64,000 nucleotides of DNA from Sacculina carcini (GCA_916048095.2 OU696587.1:3027579-3091578), one strand, 5' to 3'. Counted from the first letter of the stretch, positions 24,101 through 34,292 are shown. Program-made: numbers and translations. Notes: a model not told the origin generated them from the letters alone.

Positions 24101-27100
24101 AATCTCGACGTTGTCAAGCGAGTCAGATTCCGAGCATACGGTAGCAGCTTGGGCGGTCGTCGAGGCGTCATCATCTTCATCACGTAGTGCAGTGTTATTG
24201 GAGATACACACATCAGTCGGCTCGGCTGAGCTTGCTGTTGGCGGCAGCTGTTCTTGTGCCTCGTCATGCTGGTGGGTGGTTACCGGCTTGGTGGCACGAG
24301 TCACGCGAGTACTGTCGCTGCTTTCACCCTGACAGTACTCCACATTGGCCAACTGGGCCACCTCGCTCAACGTGGATGCGTCCACCAGACTTGAGTAGGA
24401 CTTCAAGTTCGGCAGGATGGTCTTGACGAAGCGCGTCCACAGTGAGAACGGCGGATGTTTGATCAGAGTCGACGGCATCAAACTGTGCGACTGACTCCAG
24501 AACTTTTTGCCGGTGATAGTGTAGGGCCGTTGCCTCCTAGCCAATAGCTTCCTGTACGCCTCGACTAATCCCTCCAGCACGTCAATATCATCATTGGGCG
24601 AAAACTTGTTCCTGCCAGCGCTGTGCGTAGAGTTCAGCGCGTCGTCGTCGTTGAAATTGCTCAATATGTCCATGATATCGCCGGAGTTCATGCGAGTCCG
24701 GCCGGCGCTAGGTTCAGTGGTGGCTTCGACTTGTTGCACCTGACACACGTCGGGAGTGTTGGCCATCACGACGTCCACCGACGACGCGCTGGACGAGCCT
24801 GGCGCCGGGGCATCATACAGGTCGGCCCACGTCCAATTCTGGAGCAGCACGCGCAACACGCGAGCCTCACACTGGCCATATACGCTCGAGCGTTGTACCC
24901 GGTAGCGGCGAATATCGATCACGGTGCCGTGTTTCACGCAGTCGTGCACGTAGCTGTAGTGATACGTGTCGGGAAGCGACGGAGGATGACGGTCTTCTAC
25001 CGAGCCGACCGGCCGCTCTTCCAAGAATACCGTGCTACAAGCGAACTTGGCGCGCGAGTTCAGTGCCACCGTACCGCCGTTTTTAGTGATCTGTGTGCTC
25101 GTCCGCTCAAATAATGCTGCATCGTCCAGCAGAGCGTCGAGGCCGAACTGAATGGGACTGCCGTCATAACGCAGGAATATCGCCGCCATCACCGCGCCAC
25201 GTCTACAATTCCTCTCATACGTGCCAGCTATGTGCAATGTCACGGTGCTGATAATCTGGTAAAACGAGTAGTCGTCGTTCATCGTTATTCGTCGAAACTC
25301 GGCAACAATTTTCAAATGCGAAAAAACATGATTATATAAAACAGGTACCTCTCATAAATATGACCTACTCTGTGTTGACCGTGGAATTTTGGGTGACATC
25401 AATGTTGGTTCACTGACAGAGCTCACAGGCCAATTTTACACGACGCACGCTGGCGCATATGCTAATATTTCTGGTTTATAACTGGTTGTGACTATTGCAT
25501 GCTAGTCACATACAATCCATAATGACTTTGACCTCCCAAATAAATTTTCTGGGTCATTTGTTTCAATTTCGTGTTACACAAAACTGTTTCATTTATTCCA
25601 ATTTTTTCCCATTCCAACTTTGTAAGATAGAACAAGTTCCAATAAAATTTAATATTGATCAAGTTCGTTAGCTACCGACTAGATCAGTATATTGGGCACT
25701 GAACTCTCGTGTCAGAGGCATGCGGTTCTAATCCGGCCTGAGTTTCCCCGATGCTTGAATCTACCAGGAAGAGCCTCTGCAGACACTCAGCGAGTCGTGA
25801 CATATAGCTTGAATATGGCGCCGTACTCTTGAAACGCTAATTATTTGAGCGTCTTATTGGATATTTGACGATTCAAATTTTATTTGGTGGAATAGTTATT
25901 TGGTTATATTTTTTTGGTTGAAACTCCAAGTCTCAAGTCAAGTAAGGTTTATTTTGCACTGGTTTTCGTGAAAAATATCGCTAAAACAATACAACATAAG
26001 CCCAGGTGACTAGTGGTGAAATTCAATGATATCCAGTGTATCAAATGCGCTTGGCTCCAGTAAATTGAAATAATTTTACTTCATTAATACTAATAATAAA
26101 TATTAATGAACACTAATTTAATACTTATTACTCACACAAAAGGAAGTTGAACACCGAACACGACTCCGCAAAGCAAACGGACAATCACAGACACCAGACT
26201 AAACATTAGGGGTGGGCGAGAATCGACTCCAAAATCGATTCTGGCGATTCTGATGGCCGGGCTGCAGAATCGAGTCTGATTCGTCAAGATCGATTCTGAT
26301 ATTTTCTTGGTTGACTTTATTTGAAGATTCACTCTAGCAAAACACTAAAATCGAAGAATGCATATGAATAAAACTTCGTTTAGTATTAAATTAATTTAAT
26401 TTTACCGGGATATACTGTATTAACACTGCGACTGGCCAGAGTTTGACCGCTGCACCACTAGATGGCAATAGCAGTCATCAATGCATATATATGGATATAT
26501 ATGTGTGATTGTGTGTGTGTGTACATGTGTACATGTGTGTACGTGTGTGCGTGTGTGGGATGACTCGATTGAACAGTGTCAGTAGATCCGCCCACGCTGT
26601 ATTGAACTTTGTATTATTGATGCGCCATGTTTTAGGCTGATAATCGGTAATAACAACCGTGTTGGTATATTCCAGCATATGAATACACGAATGGAAATTT
26701 GATATATATAGCGGCTGTACCTACACCAGAGGTTTTATAGTCAACACATAGTTATTGGGGGTACTGCTCCCGGTGTTATTGGGGTACTCCATTTCGGTAT
26801 GCTAAAATTAGTATTATTATTAATTACAGGCAAATCCAGTAGCATGGGATGAGTGCAAGCACTATTACCACCCTGCGGTGACTCCCATGTACCGGAAGCG
26901 CCCAAAATATCTGGAAAGATCTGGATAAGATCACTCCATTGTTTCATTTCACCTAAACTCCTCCACTATCCACAAACTATCCACAGCAAGTTAATGTATT
27001 ATTCAATAAATATAAAACAATAAATATGAATAGGTAGGAATAAATATTAATATATAAGTCAATATATAACAAGCAACAGCTACCAACAGATAAATAAAAA

Positions 27101-30100
27101 TCATGATTTGATCCATAACAGCAACCAAGAATAAAAACAACAACCGAACAATAGAAAATTCAATATACAAAATTCAATTTGAAACAATGAACAGTAAATA
27201 AAATATTCAATAAGATATATCGTCCATCCGCTCAAGTTCGAATCACAGAATCGACTCTGGCCATATTCGAATCCGCCAAGGTTCGATTCACAGAATCGAC
27301 TCTGGCCAGACTCGACTCCGCCCAGATTCGAATCACAGAATCGACTCAGGCCAGATTCGAATCCGCCCAGGTTCGATTCACAGAATCGACTCTGGCCAGA
27401 CTCGACTCCGCCCAGATTCGAATCTCAGAATCGACTCTGGCCAGATTCGAATCCGCCCAGGTTCGATTCGCAGAATCGACTCTGGCCAGATTCGACTCCG
27501 CTCAGATTCGATCCACAGAATCGACTCTGGCCAGACTCGAATCCGCCCAGGTTCGATTCGATCAAAATCGACTCTGGTCAGACTCGACTTCGCTCATTAT
27601 TAAATTTGTTATATTGCAGGTTTGAAATGTTATCATCTGGTATTAGAATGTTATTATCGGTGTATGAGGGTAATTTTCCAGTTTTGTCACTATACACATA
27701 ATTATACACATTATTTGACATATAAATTTACAACTATGTTTGACTTCAATCAAAATCATAACAAATTCCATAACAACCGTAATTTCCTCTTACACCAAGA
27801 AAGTGAAAGTTGAAGCATGTGAAACATAATTCAACAGCGAATGTTCAAAATGAATTAAATATACAAATAAATACATGTTTCAGTGTAGTGTAGTGATTCA
27901 GTTATTAATATATATATGTATTGTTGGTTGCTGTTTCTATTGAGTCATGCTTAATTTTGTGTATTCAGTTAGCGCACTTGACTAAGACCGAGCTTTCAGT
28001 TATTGTTTGTTGTACCGCATCTGCACTCGTTGATTTGGCTCGTTACGAAGCTATACAACTGAACAACGTGTAAGTGAACAACGTGAATGCTATGGACCGA
28101 CTGTATTCACACTCACAGACACAACAGGACAGGACGAACCAGACACGCGTACAAAAAAGTTCACGCACACATGGTCCAACAAAAAACACAATGACGCGGA
28201 CAAACATGACACACAGACAAACAACGAAATCGACGTACACACCGCTGGTAGGGTCATGAGGTGGCGCAAGACGAAATTTGTGTCGCACCAAAAATTATCG
28301 AATCCAGTTGAGAAATTGTAATATGAAAATGGAGGCAATCATGGATATAACAAATTAGCCAATTCGGTCGCAGTTTTCTTCACTGCGAGCGTAATTTGTC
28401 ATATTTGTGACTCAGCGGAGATTCATGAGAACGGCTTATGCAGCGAAACGATTGAAAACATAGAAAGATTCATTGCTGTTCCACGTGCGCCTACAGAAAC
28501 AAACGACACTGAAACAACAAAGTTTGTTGAGCAAACTAACTCCGTGCGATGCTCGAGGACAAAGCAAGGACACATGCGCACATGCATACACACATTACGA
28601 CATGCCTCAGCCAATCAGCGGCGAGCTGATACACCAGACACTCCATCTACCGACACATCCCGCACTTCACGATTTACAACACACGTGCAACCACAGCCAC
28701 CTAGACTAATAGATGGCGTTGATTCTACGCACCACATTGTTAACAGTAGCGGATACAGGGCGCAATGTTGTGAGGAGCTGAATTATTTTAGGGGGGAGCT
28801 AAACCTTGGGAGCTGTCATTCATGTACACGTATCACTATGCAACGTATTTGCAATAATGATTATATCAACAAATTCTACACAAACAATGTTTGACCTCTT
28901 AATGAGCTCTTCATCCCCCTGAACACCTGGATCCGCCAGTGACTGTCCATTGTGCACGAACACACACAAAACACACCGACATCCACAGCACGCACGCTCA
29001 ATAAAATCGTTCAACCATCGTTTGTTTCAATGCGATTTTAGCACGCGTCAAGAAATTTAATTAGGTTTTCGATAGCTATTTAGTATATCCTATCATTTGC
29101 TCTAGCCCAAACACACCTAATTGGAGCAACTGTATTTCGCTTTGTATGCGTATAACCATTGTGCGAAATGTTGGGAGATTCCCCTGGTTACACATCAGAC
29201 TCGATTCTAGACTCGATTCTGACGATTCTGCTGTCGGTTAAAATCGATTCTGACGATTCTCAGAAATCCGATTCTTGCCCAGCCCTACTAAACATCGAAG
29301 ACTGGAGGATTTGATTCGCGCAGTATTTGGCGCGGGCTTTTGCAACAAAGCTGCCACGTTGTTGATATCGCTATTTGTGTAATTTCTCTGGAATTGTCCA
29401 GCCCTATTTGTAATGAATTGCAATCACAATAAATATTTGATTTATTCATTTTAAATATTGGTACGTGTATATGTATTATAGAAAGCTAATAAATGTGTAT
29501 TTATATGGAGGGTTAATAATGGATAAACTTTGCTGTGGTGAACCTGCAACTAAACTAAAAAGAATTCAAACCAATTCTTGATGCCACGTTTGTGGGTGGC
29601 GTGAGAGAGAGATCCAATTTGCCTCTGACGACTAAAATGAAGACTATTGCTGTTTTACGTGTTGTAGGTGGGCGGATACACTGGATTCAGTGAGGTATTC
29701 AAGCGGTTGGATTTCAAGAGCGCGCTGCACGATGTGCGTCGCTTCAACTATGTGTGTAAACTGCTCGAACTGCTCGTCAACAGTCGTCTGCTAAGTCTGG
29801 CGGGCACTGCGCAGCGTGTGGTCCTCTCGCTGCTCGAGGAACTTGCCATCTCAGGTGAACCGGTGGCTGGAAGCAATGCTTTGCAGATGCTCTACGGTGG
29901 TGGCGGAGCTGAAGCCCCCCAAAAGTGTACCAAGCTTCCCCACCCCTTTCCTCAGCTTCCCCAAACATCCTGACCATGAACATTTCGAGTGTAATTTCTA
30001 ATGTTTCGTAGGGCACGTCGTCTGCGTCTTCTTTTTCTCGGACATGTTCGCCCGGCGTCTGTCCGGCCTGTCCGGGTTCTTTCTGTAAAATATTCCAAAT

Positions 30101-30922
30101 GTCCGGAGTTTGTATAGTGAGAGTAGTTGAATTCGACGTGTTCCCTCTGCGAGTGTATAATGGTTCGATCAGTGCCTAAGAAGGTCAATCGCAACATTTG
30201 GCCTATGAAAAGTGTCATTTTCAATAAAAATGCTGTTTTTCAATAAAAACCTCAATTTTCGCGCACACAAAAGTTTACTCATTTTAGAGATTCGGAATAT
30301 GGTCACCCTATGTTTCGCCAAGTCCCCGCATCTTTATCCTTAGCCCCCCTTAAGCCTCCCCACCGGGAAATCCTGGCGCCGCCACTGCTGTACGAGTTCT
30401 GTGTTGCTCTTTTATCCCGCCCTGTTGTTTTCCGTAGTTCTCGTATCATTTTCCAATGATGAACCATGGAGTTATAGCTTCATATGAAGATTTATCGCGG
30501 TGTCGAATCAGGGTGGTTGTTTTGACACATACTTAGTTGCTAGTCTGTCTTGCTGCGTGCTGCTGTTTTCAATTACAAATTGTCATTGTTGTGATAAATT
30601 TAAGTGAAGCGATTAATATACACTAACTCATAATATCAGTCGTACGCTGTACTATGTACATTGTACTATGTACTATGTACATCGTGTCAAGTTTGTCTTG
30701 ATATGTCGCTTACTATTTTCACTTCTGGCTTCATGCATCTGTGTGTGTGTGTGCACACGTGCAGTGGCGGCGAGCAAGTCGAGCACGCGGCTGCTCAGTG
30801 AGTTGTTGACTAGACTGCGATGTATTATCACCGAGCACCAGTATTTTGGCCACCAACTGGGCTCGGCGCCTCTCTGGCAGAAACACCAGCAAACCGTCGA
30901 GTCAGCACTCTCTCTCTTTCTT

Positions 30923-30953
<31 letters not shown>

Positions 30954-33315
30954 TTCTCTCACACACTCACATATATACGTACTTTTATATATAATACTGA
31001 TCAAAGTACAAGTTGTGGCGTGTAGTCAGTGTGCGCACGCTATACAAGTGTCGGCGCACACACACATACATCGTATGTGTGTGTGTGTGTGCATATGCGT
31101 GTGTATGTATGTTGCTGCTCCCTAGATACCCTAGATCTACTTATGATAATGTACGAGGGGTGATCAGAAATTAATGACAGTAGGACTTGTAGCTGAGAGA
31201 CTATGAGCGCCAGGAGAGAGGGGTGCGCTGGGCAGCAAGTGCTGCCTGTTGCGACATGTTTCAACCTGTCGCCGTTTGTCTGGGTCGCATTTCGTGGTTG
31301 CGCTATGCGATGGCGTCAATATCAGTTTCTCCCTCTAACCGGAAACATGGATTTTTCGAAAAAAGGTTGCAAATTCTACACTTTCGCCAAGTGGAAACTC
31401 AGAAAAAAAACAACGGAGATCAGAGGGGAGCTATTGCAAGTTTGTCCTTATTCTACTCCATCACTTGAAACTGTTTCCCGCTGGATTCGGACCTTCGCAG
31501 CCGGAAAAAATCAGATGGAAGATGATCATCGCTCTGGGCGACCTCGGACATCCGTGACAGGAGCAACAACTGCCCGCGTGTGAGCCATCATTGACGAGGA
31601 TCCAACAATCAGTCTTCGGATCTTATCCTGAGAGCTTGACGTCAGTTATGGGAGTGCACATGACATGTATCAACATCAACACGTGCATCAACACTTAGGG
31701 CTGAGGAAGAAGTGTGCCCGATGGATACCTCATTTGCTAACGGAAGAGCAGAAAAGCGAACGGGTGCTGATTTGTCGGCATGTTCGAGTTCGAGCCAAAT
31801 GGTCCAAAACGGTTCTCAGATGTTGCTACTGTAGACGAATGCTGGATTTCTTTCTTCACCAAAAGAGAGCAAAAGAGCGTCAATCTCAGATTTTGAAGGA
31901 AGAATTTTGCAGCAGGAAGCGCCTTTTCACCATCTTATTCAATTCTCAGGGACCAATGTGTGTGGATGTAATGCCTCAGCAATCTACTATCACAGCCCAG
32001 TACTGCATTGACCAAATATTTCCTCAAGTCCTGGAACATCAGGCCAAGTCTGCACCGCCGATCGCGCCTTTTGCTGCACCACGACAATGCTCGCCTCACT
32101 TAGCAGTTCCTGGAGGAGCAGGAAATCACGCTTATCCCTCATCCACCCTACTCACCTGACCTTGCTCCCTGTGATTTTTGTTTTTTCCAAAGATCAAGGG
32201 GTGCGGTTGCAGGGAAGCTGTTTCATCGCGTTCAAGACCTGGCACGATCAGTCAATTCAGTGCTACGAGGTATACCAGCTTCTGAGTACCATGGCCTCTT
32301 CATGAAGTGGCGAAGGAGGATGGAACGTTGTATAGAGGCAGTGGGGAAGTATTTCGAAGGAATGTAGCCCACTGTTTGAATTTACATCTGTACTGTTGGA
32401 ATATATTGTCTCACTGTCATTACTTTTTAATCACCACTCATAATGTCCATATAGTATGTGTGTGTGTGTGTGTGTGTGTGTGTTTCAGTCGAGTGGAGCA
32501 GTTGAGGCAGGAGTTGTGTGAAGCTGCATCTCCCTCGTGTCCATCATCCACCGCTTGTCATCTGTCCACACCGACACAGCCAGCCGTCGCCGCCCACACT
32601 GAGCTTGTCAGTGAGTATGGCCTGCCTAGTGAGTGTTTGCGCCAGGTGCTGCTATGTCTGGCCGACCATCGCGACTTGGAGAGTTCGGCGCAGGCGGACG
32701 CCAGTCTTGCGGCCATCGTGGAGGAGCCTCAGGTGTGGCGTCGACTATGCCGCTATCATTTCACCGATCACCAGCTGCGCTCGGCCATCGCAAGACTCCG
32801 CCCACCACAAGACGTCGGCCAATCAGCGAGCGTCTCGCCGCCGTCTGACTCCGCCCACCAGCGCGCGGCCGTCGTGCAGGACAGTGAGCCGAGCGACGAG
32901 GACGTGCATCGTCTGCTGACCTCGATGTCAACGCTCAAAATGGTCGACTGGCAGGTGAAACTGGCGCTCTCAACTGCACAACTACAGTATGTGTTTGATA
33001 TAGTATACACTATTCCGGATCAAACGCGCCAACAGAGAAAAAAACGTGGAAATGAGTGTTAGCAGATAATCAAACAGTAAAAGGTGGCAAAAATTACTTG
33101 GCTGTATGAAAAATACAAATAACAATAAGCGAGAAAACATAGATGGTTGTTGGCTAGCGAGTAGATGATCCTTCTGTTTGACAGATCTTAATCCAAAATT
33201 TCTGCTTGACCGCTAACTGATCTTTTATCGGTACTGCGTTGTGCTAAATATTGATGCGTGTGATTTCCATGTGTGTTCATTTGGGTCTATTCCTGTATCA
33301 CACCATGTGAAGCAA

Positions 33316-33355
<40 letters not shown>

Positions 33356-33567
33356 AGGCTGTGTACCATCGTCTGCGACGCATGCACGGCCTGCGCGAGG
33401 AGTACGCCGAGTGTGTGATGTTGTGTCGCAGCTGTCACTGTCTGTTTTGGCAGCGCTTCGGTCATCCTTGTGTCGGCGACTGTCACCGTCAATTGTCGCC
33501 TGATCAACTGGCAGCCCTGCATTTGCCAATTCCGCCGCACACTCTGCTCACATTTTTCTCGCTGTGA
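18141..33567 (+). CDS. FBXO25/32: F-box protein of the FBXO25/FBXO32 (atrogin-1) family, 7 exons
   Basis: Substrate receptor of an SCF ubiquitin ligase. Exons: 18141-18301, 21497-21669, 22026-22096, 29668-29854, 30765-30900, 32489-32954 and 33358-33567. Phases agree at every junction and the product is 467 aa, longer than the human proteins (about 360). The N-terminus MPFYSKDWRSPGEEWVKTEE matches the family. Exon 2 keeps NKEN but is otherwise divergent and rich in Ser/Thr/Asp. Exons 3-4 (RITVKPSRE, then GYTGFSEVFKRLDF and VRRFNYVCKLLELL) align with the YVHKGSTKERHGY...FNRLDF region. The F-box region begins near EYGLPSECLRQVLL (about residue 278) and ends WRRLCRYHF. The C-terminal exon carries CRSCHCLFW and HPC...LSPDQLAALHLP. 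The 7.6 kb third intron contains an antisense gene (23522-25282) and a 3.1 kb hAT; a mariner sits in intron 5. The last three acceptors follow TG repeats. Confidence 0.88.
18530..19700 (-). mobile_element. L2-like LINE, 5'-truncated 3' fragment split by a SINE
   Basis: On the minus strand two blocks of reverse-transcriptase C-terminal sequence match the L2-like LINEs at the end of the window. One runs from about 19697 to 19279 (SVARTCRLILRSLYPIRP, LIFSRIDYCCSLY, FRWLPIIPRIHFRLCC). The other runs from about 18950 to 18563 (NESSWSSKSFSFFAPRLHNS). A SINE at 18951-19278 splits them. The 3' end near 18530 has the usual GCGC hairpin followed by the tail aaataaatgttgttgttgtt. Stops and frameshifts make it inactive. 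It lies in FBXO25/32 intron 1. Confidence 0.8.
18951..19278 (-). mobile_element. tRNA-derived SINE inserted in an L2-like LINE
   Basis: About 328 bp and the best-preserved copy. The head GTGGACTCCGTGGTG is at 19278. The body has the shared blocks, including the TACCAGATATCAGTCATG segment, and the tail is at 18951. Its position inside the LINE fragment shows it moved after that LINE inserted. Confidence 0.8.
19965..21150 (-). mobile_element. L2-like LINE, 5'-truncated fragment
   Basis: The minus-strand frame from about 21145 to 20330 is open for some 270 codons. It carries the part of the reverse transcriptase after the catalytic box (NTSKSEFIVLHPPRISPPLL, LDYCNSLYF, LHWLPIIPRIHFRLCCLIYK) and the C-terminal SSWSSKSFFFYAPRLYNSLP. 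The element starts just downstream of the YADD position, typical of abortive reverse transcription. The 3' UTR ends near 19965 with a GCGC hairpin and a gttgttgttgt tail. It lies in FBXO25/32 intron 1. A 42-bp tandem duplication (gactattatggacaccaaat) follows its truncated end at about 21146-21210. Confidence 0.82.
22567..23010 (-). CDS. unrecognised ORF, 147 aa
   Basis: Open frame starting with ATG at 23010 in the third intron of FBXO25/32, antisense to it. The predicted protein has one hydrophobic stretch (VVAIILGIFSAIISAIV, about residues 58-74) that could be a membrane segment, and nothing else recognisable. It is less GC-rich than the clear genes here. It could be a small lineage-specific gene, a transposon remnant or chance; I have no positive evidence of function. 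Confidence 0.2.
   Translation of the reverse strand: MHFTSLFLSASLSIAKREAVLIFVNQNEHALAEQKGAVQSRQYTPSGSHCSDDETHQVVAIILGIFSAIISAIVQARIRKILPELSTKEMVAVICATQQSIVTANRSFLGGTRITCEHNPILATHQIPPYVIGSHLNPITALAVVSH
23011..23521. other. 3' region of the RAP1-like gene
   Basis: No coding sequence seen. Minus-strand AATAAA at 23176-23181 is about 340 bp past the RAP1-like stop and may be its polyadenylation signal. Confidence 0.35.
23522..25282 (-). CDS. TERF2IP: RAP1-like telomere protein (TERF2IP homologue)
   Basis: Animal RAP1 binds the telomere factor TRF2 and acts in telomere protection and transcription. Here a single exon gives 586 aa from ATG 25282. An internal ATG at 25189 (MAAIFLRYDGSPIQF) aligns better with the vertebrate N-terminus and may be the true start. 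The BRCT region spans roughly residues 32-140 (FLRYDGSPIQF, ITKNGGTVA, YVHDCVKHG). A long low-complexity acidic/Ser-rich middle follows, with a basic patch near FSRRKKSRTS. The last 80 residues are a RAP1-type Myb domain (YTHDEDVKILRFLEQ, MWREMERHL, RTWQSLKNRFLKTIV). A second stretch (RPYTITGKKFW...LWTRFVKTILP, about residues 250-300) may be a degenerate Myb repeat. The usual C-terminal RCT domain is not visible. The gene lies antisense within FBXO25/32 intron 3. Confidence 0.82.
   Translation of the reverse strand: MNDDYSFYQIISTVTLHIAGTYERNCRRGAVMAAIFLRYDGSPIQFGLDALLDDAALFERTSTQITKNGGTVALNSRAKFACSTVFLEERPVGSVEDRHPPSLPDTYHYSYVHDCVKHGTVIDIRRYRVQRSSVYGQCEARVLRVLLQNWTWADLYDAPAPGSSSASSVDVVMANTPDVCQVQQVEATTEPSAGRTRMNSGDIMDILSNFNDDDALNSTHSAGRNKFSPNDDIDVLEGLVEAYRKLLARRQRPYTITGKKFWSQSHSLMPSTLIKHPPFSLWTRFVKTILPNLKSYSSLVDASTLSEVAQLANVEYCQGESSDSTRVTRATKPVTTHQHDEAQEQLPPTASSAEPTDVCISNNTALRDEDDDASTTAQAATVCSESDSLDNVEIDSGDEGNTNSGPSGSTRASTRTSIPFSRRKKSRTSLEDRKREVPLRGKRTRRRLHHADDWPLNDSDNHRSSDRHSVSSSDSTVQPGRGRRATERTVDSSSMVSERPSVSTTREPYTHDEDVKILRFLEQCPQRVSQTRGTLMWREMERHLDGSRTWQSLKNRFLKTIVPGSHRYTELPADFLKALKARHKKI
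25283..26206. other. upstream region of the RAP1-like gene
   Basis: AT-rich 0.9 kb that should include the RAP1-like promoter near 25290-25450. A tRNA-like segment at about 25668-25870 is listed separately. Positions 26199-26206 (CTAAACAT) are the left target duplication of the next hAT. Confidence 0.4.
25668..25870 (+). mobile_element. possible second tRNA-derived SINE
   Basis: The segment taccgactagatcagtatat and following bases resemble a tRNA D-arm. They are followed by an anticodon-arm-like stem and a T-arm-like cggttctaatccgg (B box). Unrelated sequence follows to about 25870. It is not a good functional tRNA. Only one copy is in the window, so the SINE assignment is tentative. Confidence 0.35.
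26207..29287. mobile_element. hAT-type DNA transposon, 3.1 kb, no recognisable transposase
   Basis: Left end TAGGGGTGGGCGAGAATCG and right end (inverted) TAGGGCTGGGCAAGAATCGG are inverted repeats. A perfect 8-bp duplication CTAAACAT flanks them (26199-26206, 29288-29295). The interior holds a satellite of TIR-like sequence (27225-27595), a TG-rich tract (26500-26560) and AT-rich DNA. No hAT transposase motif is seen, so it is non-autonomous. A further MITE-like insertion with GCGGAT-containing ends may lie at about 28743-28938. The element is in FBXO25/32 intron 3. Confidence 0.8.
27225..27595. repeat. about 45-bp satellite inside the hAT
   Basis: About eight imperfect copies of a unit built from CAGAATCGACTCTGGCCAGA and a second half TTCGAATCCGCCCAGGTTCG. 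The CGATTC/GAATCG core is the same as in the hAT terminal and subterminal repeats, so the array probably arose by amplifying TIR-like sequence. Confidence 0.8.
29288..29667. other. end of FBXO25/32 intron 3
   Basis: After the hAT target duplication (29288-29295) the sequence is AT-rich and featureless up to the 3' splice site gtgttgtag ending at 29667. Confidence 0.4.
29896..30387 (-). mobile_element. hAT-like MITE with CAGTGGCGGCGCCA ends
   Basis: The minus-strand left end CAGTGGCGGCGCCAGGATTT is at 30387. The sequence is clearly related along its length to the plus-strand element at 35464-36166 (shared blocks: atacactcgcag, gaaatgttcatggtca, gtgaccatattc). The distal end near 29896 is degraded (ggtggtggcggagctg). 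It lies directly after FBXO25/32 exon 4. Confidence 0.65.
31154..32440 (+). mobile_element. mariner transposon, decayed
   Basis: A 1287-bp element, the standard mariner size. It is flanked by TA (31152-31153, 32441-32442) and has terminal repeats CGAGGGGTGATCAGAAATTA and, inverted, TGAGTGGTGATTAAAAAGTA. The plus-strand transposase is recognisable in pieces in several frames. The N-terminal HTH part has TVSRWIRTFAAG and EDDHRSGRPRTSVT. Next come HLGLRKKCARWIPHLLT and the DNA segment for HPPYSPDLAPCDF near 32140-32175. Stops and frameshifts inactivate it. It lies in FBXO25/32 intron 5. Confidence 0.9.
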
Positions 33568-33790
33568 ATCTCGCTCTGTTTTTTGCTGCCGTCCTCTGCT
33601 GACTCTCCAACACACGTGTCCACTGTGACACAGCTAGTGCAGTGCAATGTATGACATGTATTTGTCGGGCTGGGGTGTCAGTGTTATTTGGCGCTATCAA
33701 TCCACAACATGAACATCACTGACTGACACACACACACATACACATACCTGTGAGAGTGTTAGCATATAGGACATGTGTACTGTTACGGCG
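33568..33790. other. 3' flank of FBXO25/32
   Basis: Short 3' region with a CA tract near 33727-33745 and no clear AATAAA. Confidence 0.35.
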
Positions 33791-34292
33791 TTGTGTGTTA
33801 GTGTGACAGTGATTGTGTTAGTGTGTCAGTGATTGTGTGTTGGTGTGACAGTGATTGTGTGTTAGTGTGACAGTGATTGTATGTTAGTGTGTCAGTGATT
33901 GTGTGTTAGTGTGACAGTGATTGTGTTAGTGTGTCAGTGATTGTGTGTTGGTGTGACAGTGATTGTGTGCTAGTGTGACAGTGATTGTGTGCTAGTGTGA
34001 CAGTGATTGTGTGTTAGTGTGACAGTGATTGTGTGTTAGTATGACAGTGATTGTGTGTTAGTGTGACAGTGATTGTGTGCTAGTGTGACAGTGATTGTGT
34101 GTTAGTATGACAGTGATTGTGTGCTAGTGTGACAGTGATTGTGTGCTAGTGTGACAGCGATTGTGTGCTAGTGTGACAGTGATTGTGTGTTAGTGTGACA
34201 GTGATTGTGTGCTAGTGTGACAGTGATTGTGTGCTAGTGTGACAGTGATTGTGTGTTAGTATGACAGTGATTGTGTGTTAGTATGACAGCTA
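33791..34292. repeat. 22-bp minisatellite
   Basis: About 22-23 tandem copies of tgtgtgttagtgtgacagtg plus at, with variants (gcta for gtta, tatga for tgtga, tcagtg for acagtg) and a few shortened units. It starts about 220 bp after the FBXO25/32 stop codon. Sub-patterns of variant units suggest expansion in blocks. Confidence 0.92.

Noticed and set aside
28074..28894. Short frames inside the 3.1 kb hAT as a possible transposase
   Set aside because: No hAT transposase motifs; composition looks random.
30900..30965. CT-rich repeat after FBXO25/32 exon 5 as coding
   Set aside because: It follows a donor (GTCAGC) and the family alignment continues at 32489; the run is intronic simple repeat.
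32954..33061. FBXO25/32 exon 6 extending to a stop at 33061
   Set aside because: Family alignment (DWQ followed by AVYHRLRR) and phase require the CAG|GTGAAA donor at 32954; the extension is intron.
33791..34292. CRISPR-like array
   Set aside because: Units are contiguous 22-bp tandem repeats with no spacers, in an animal genome; it is a minisatellite.
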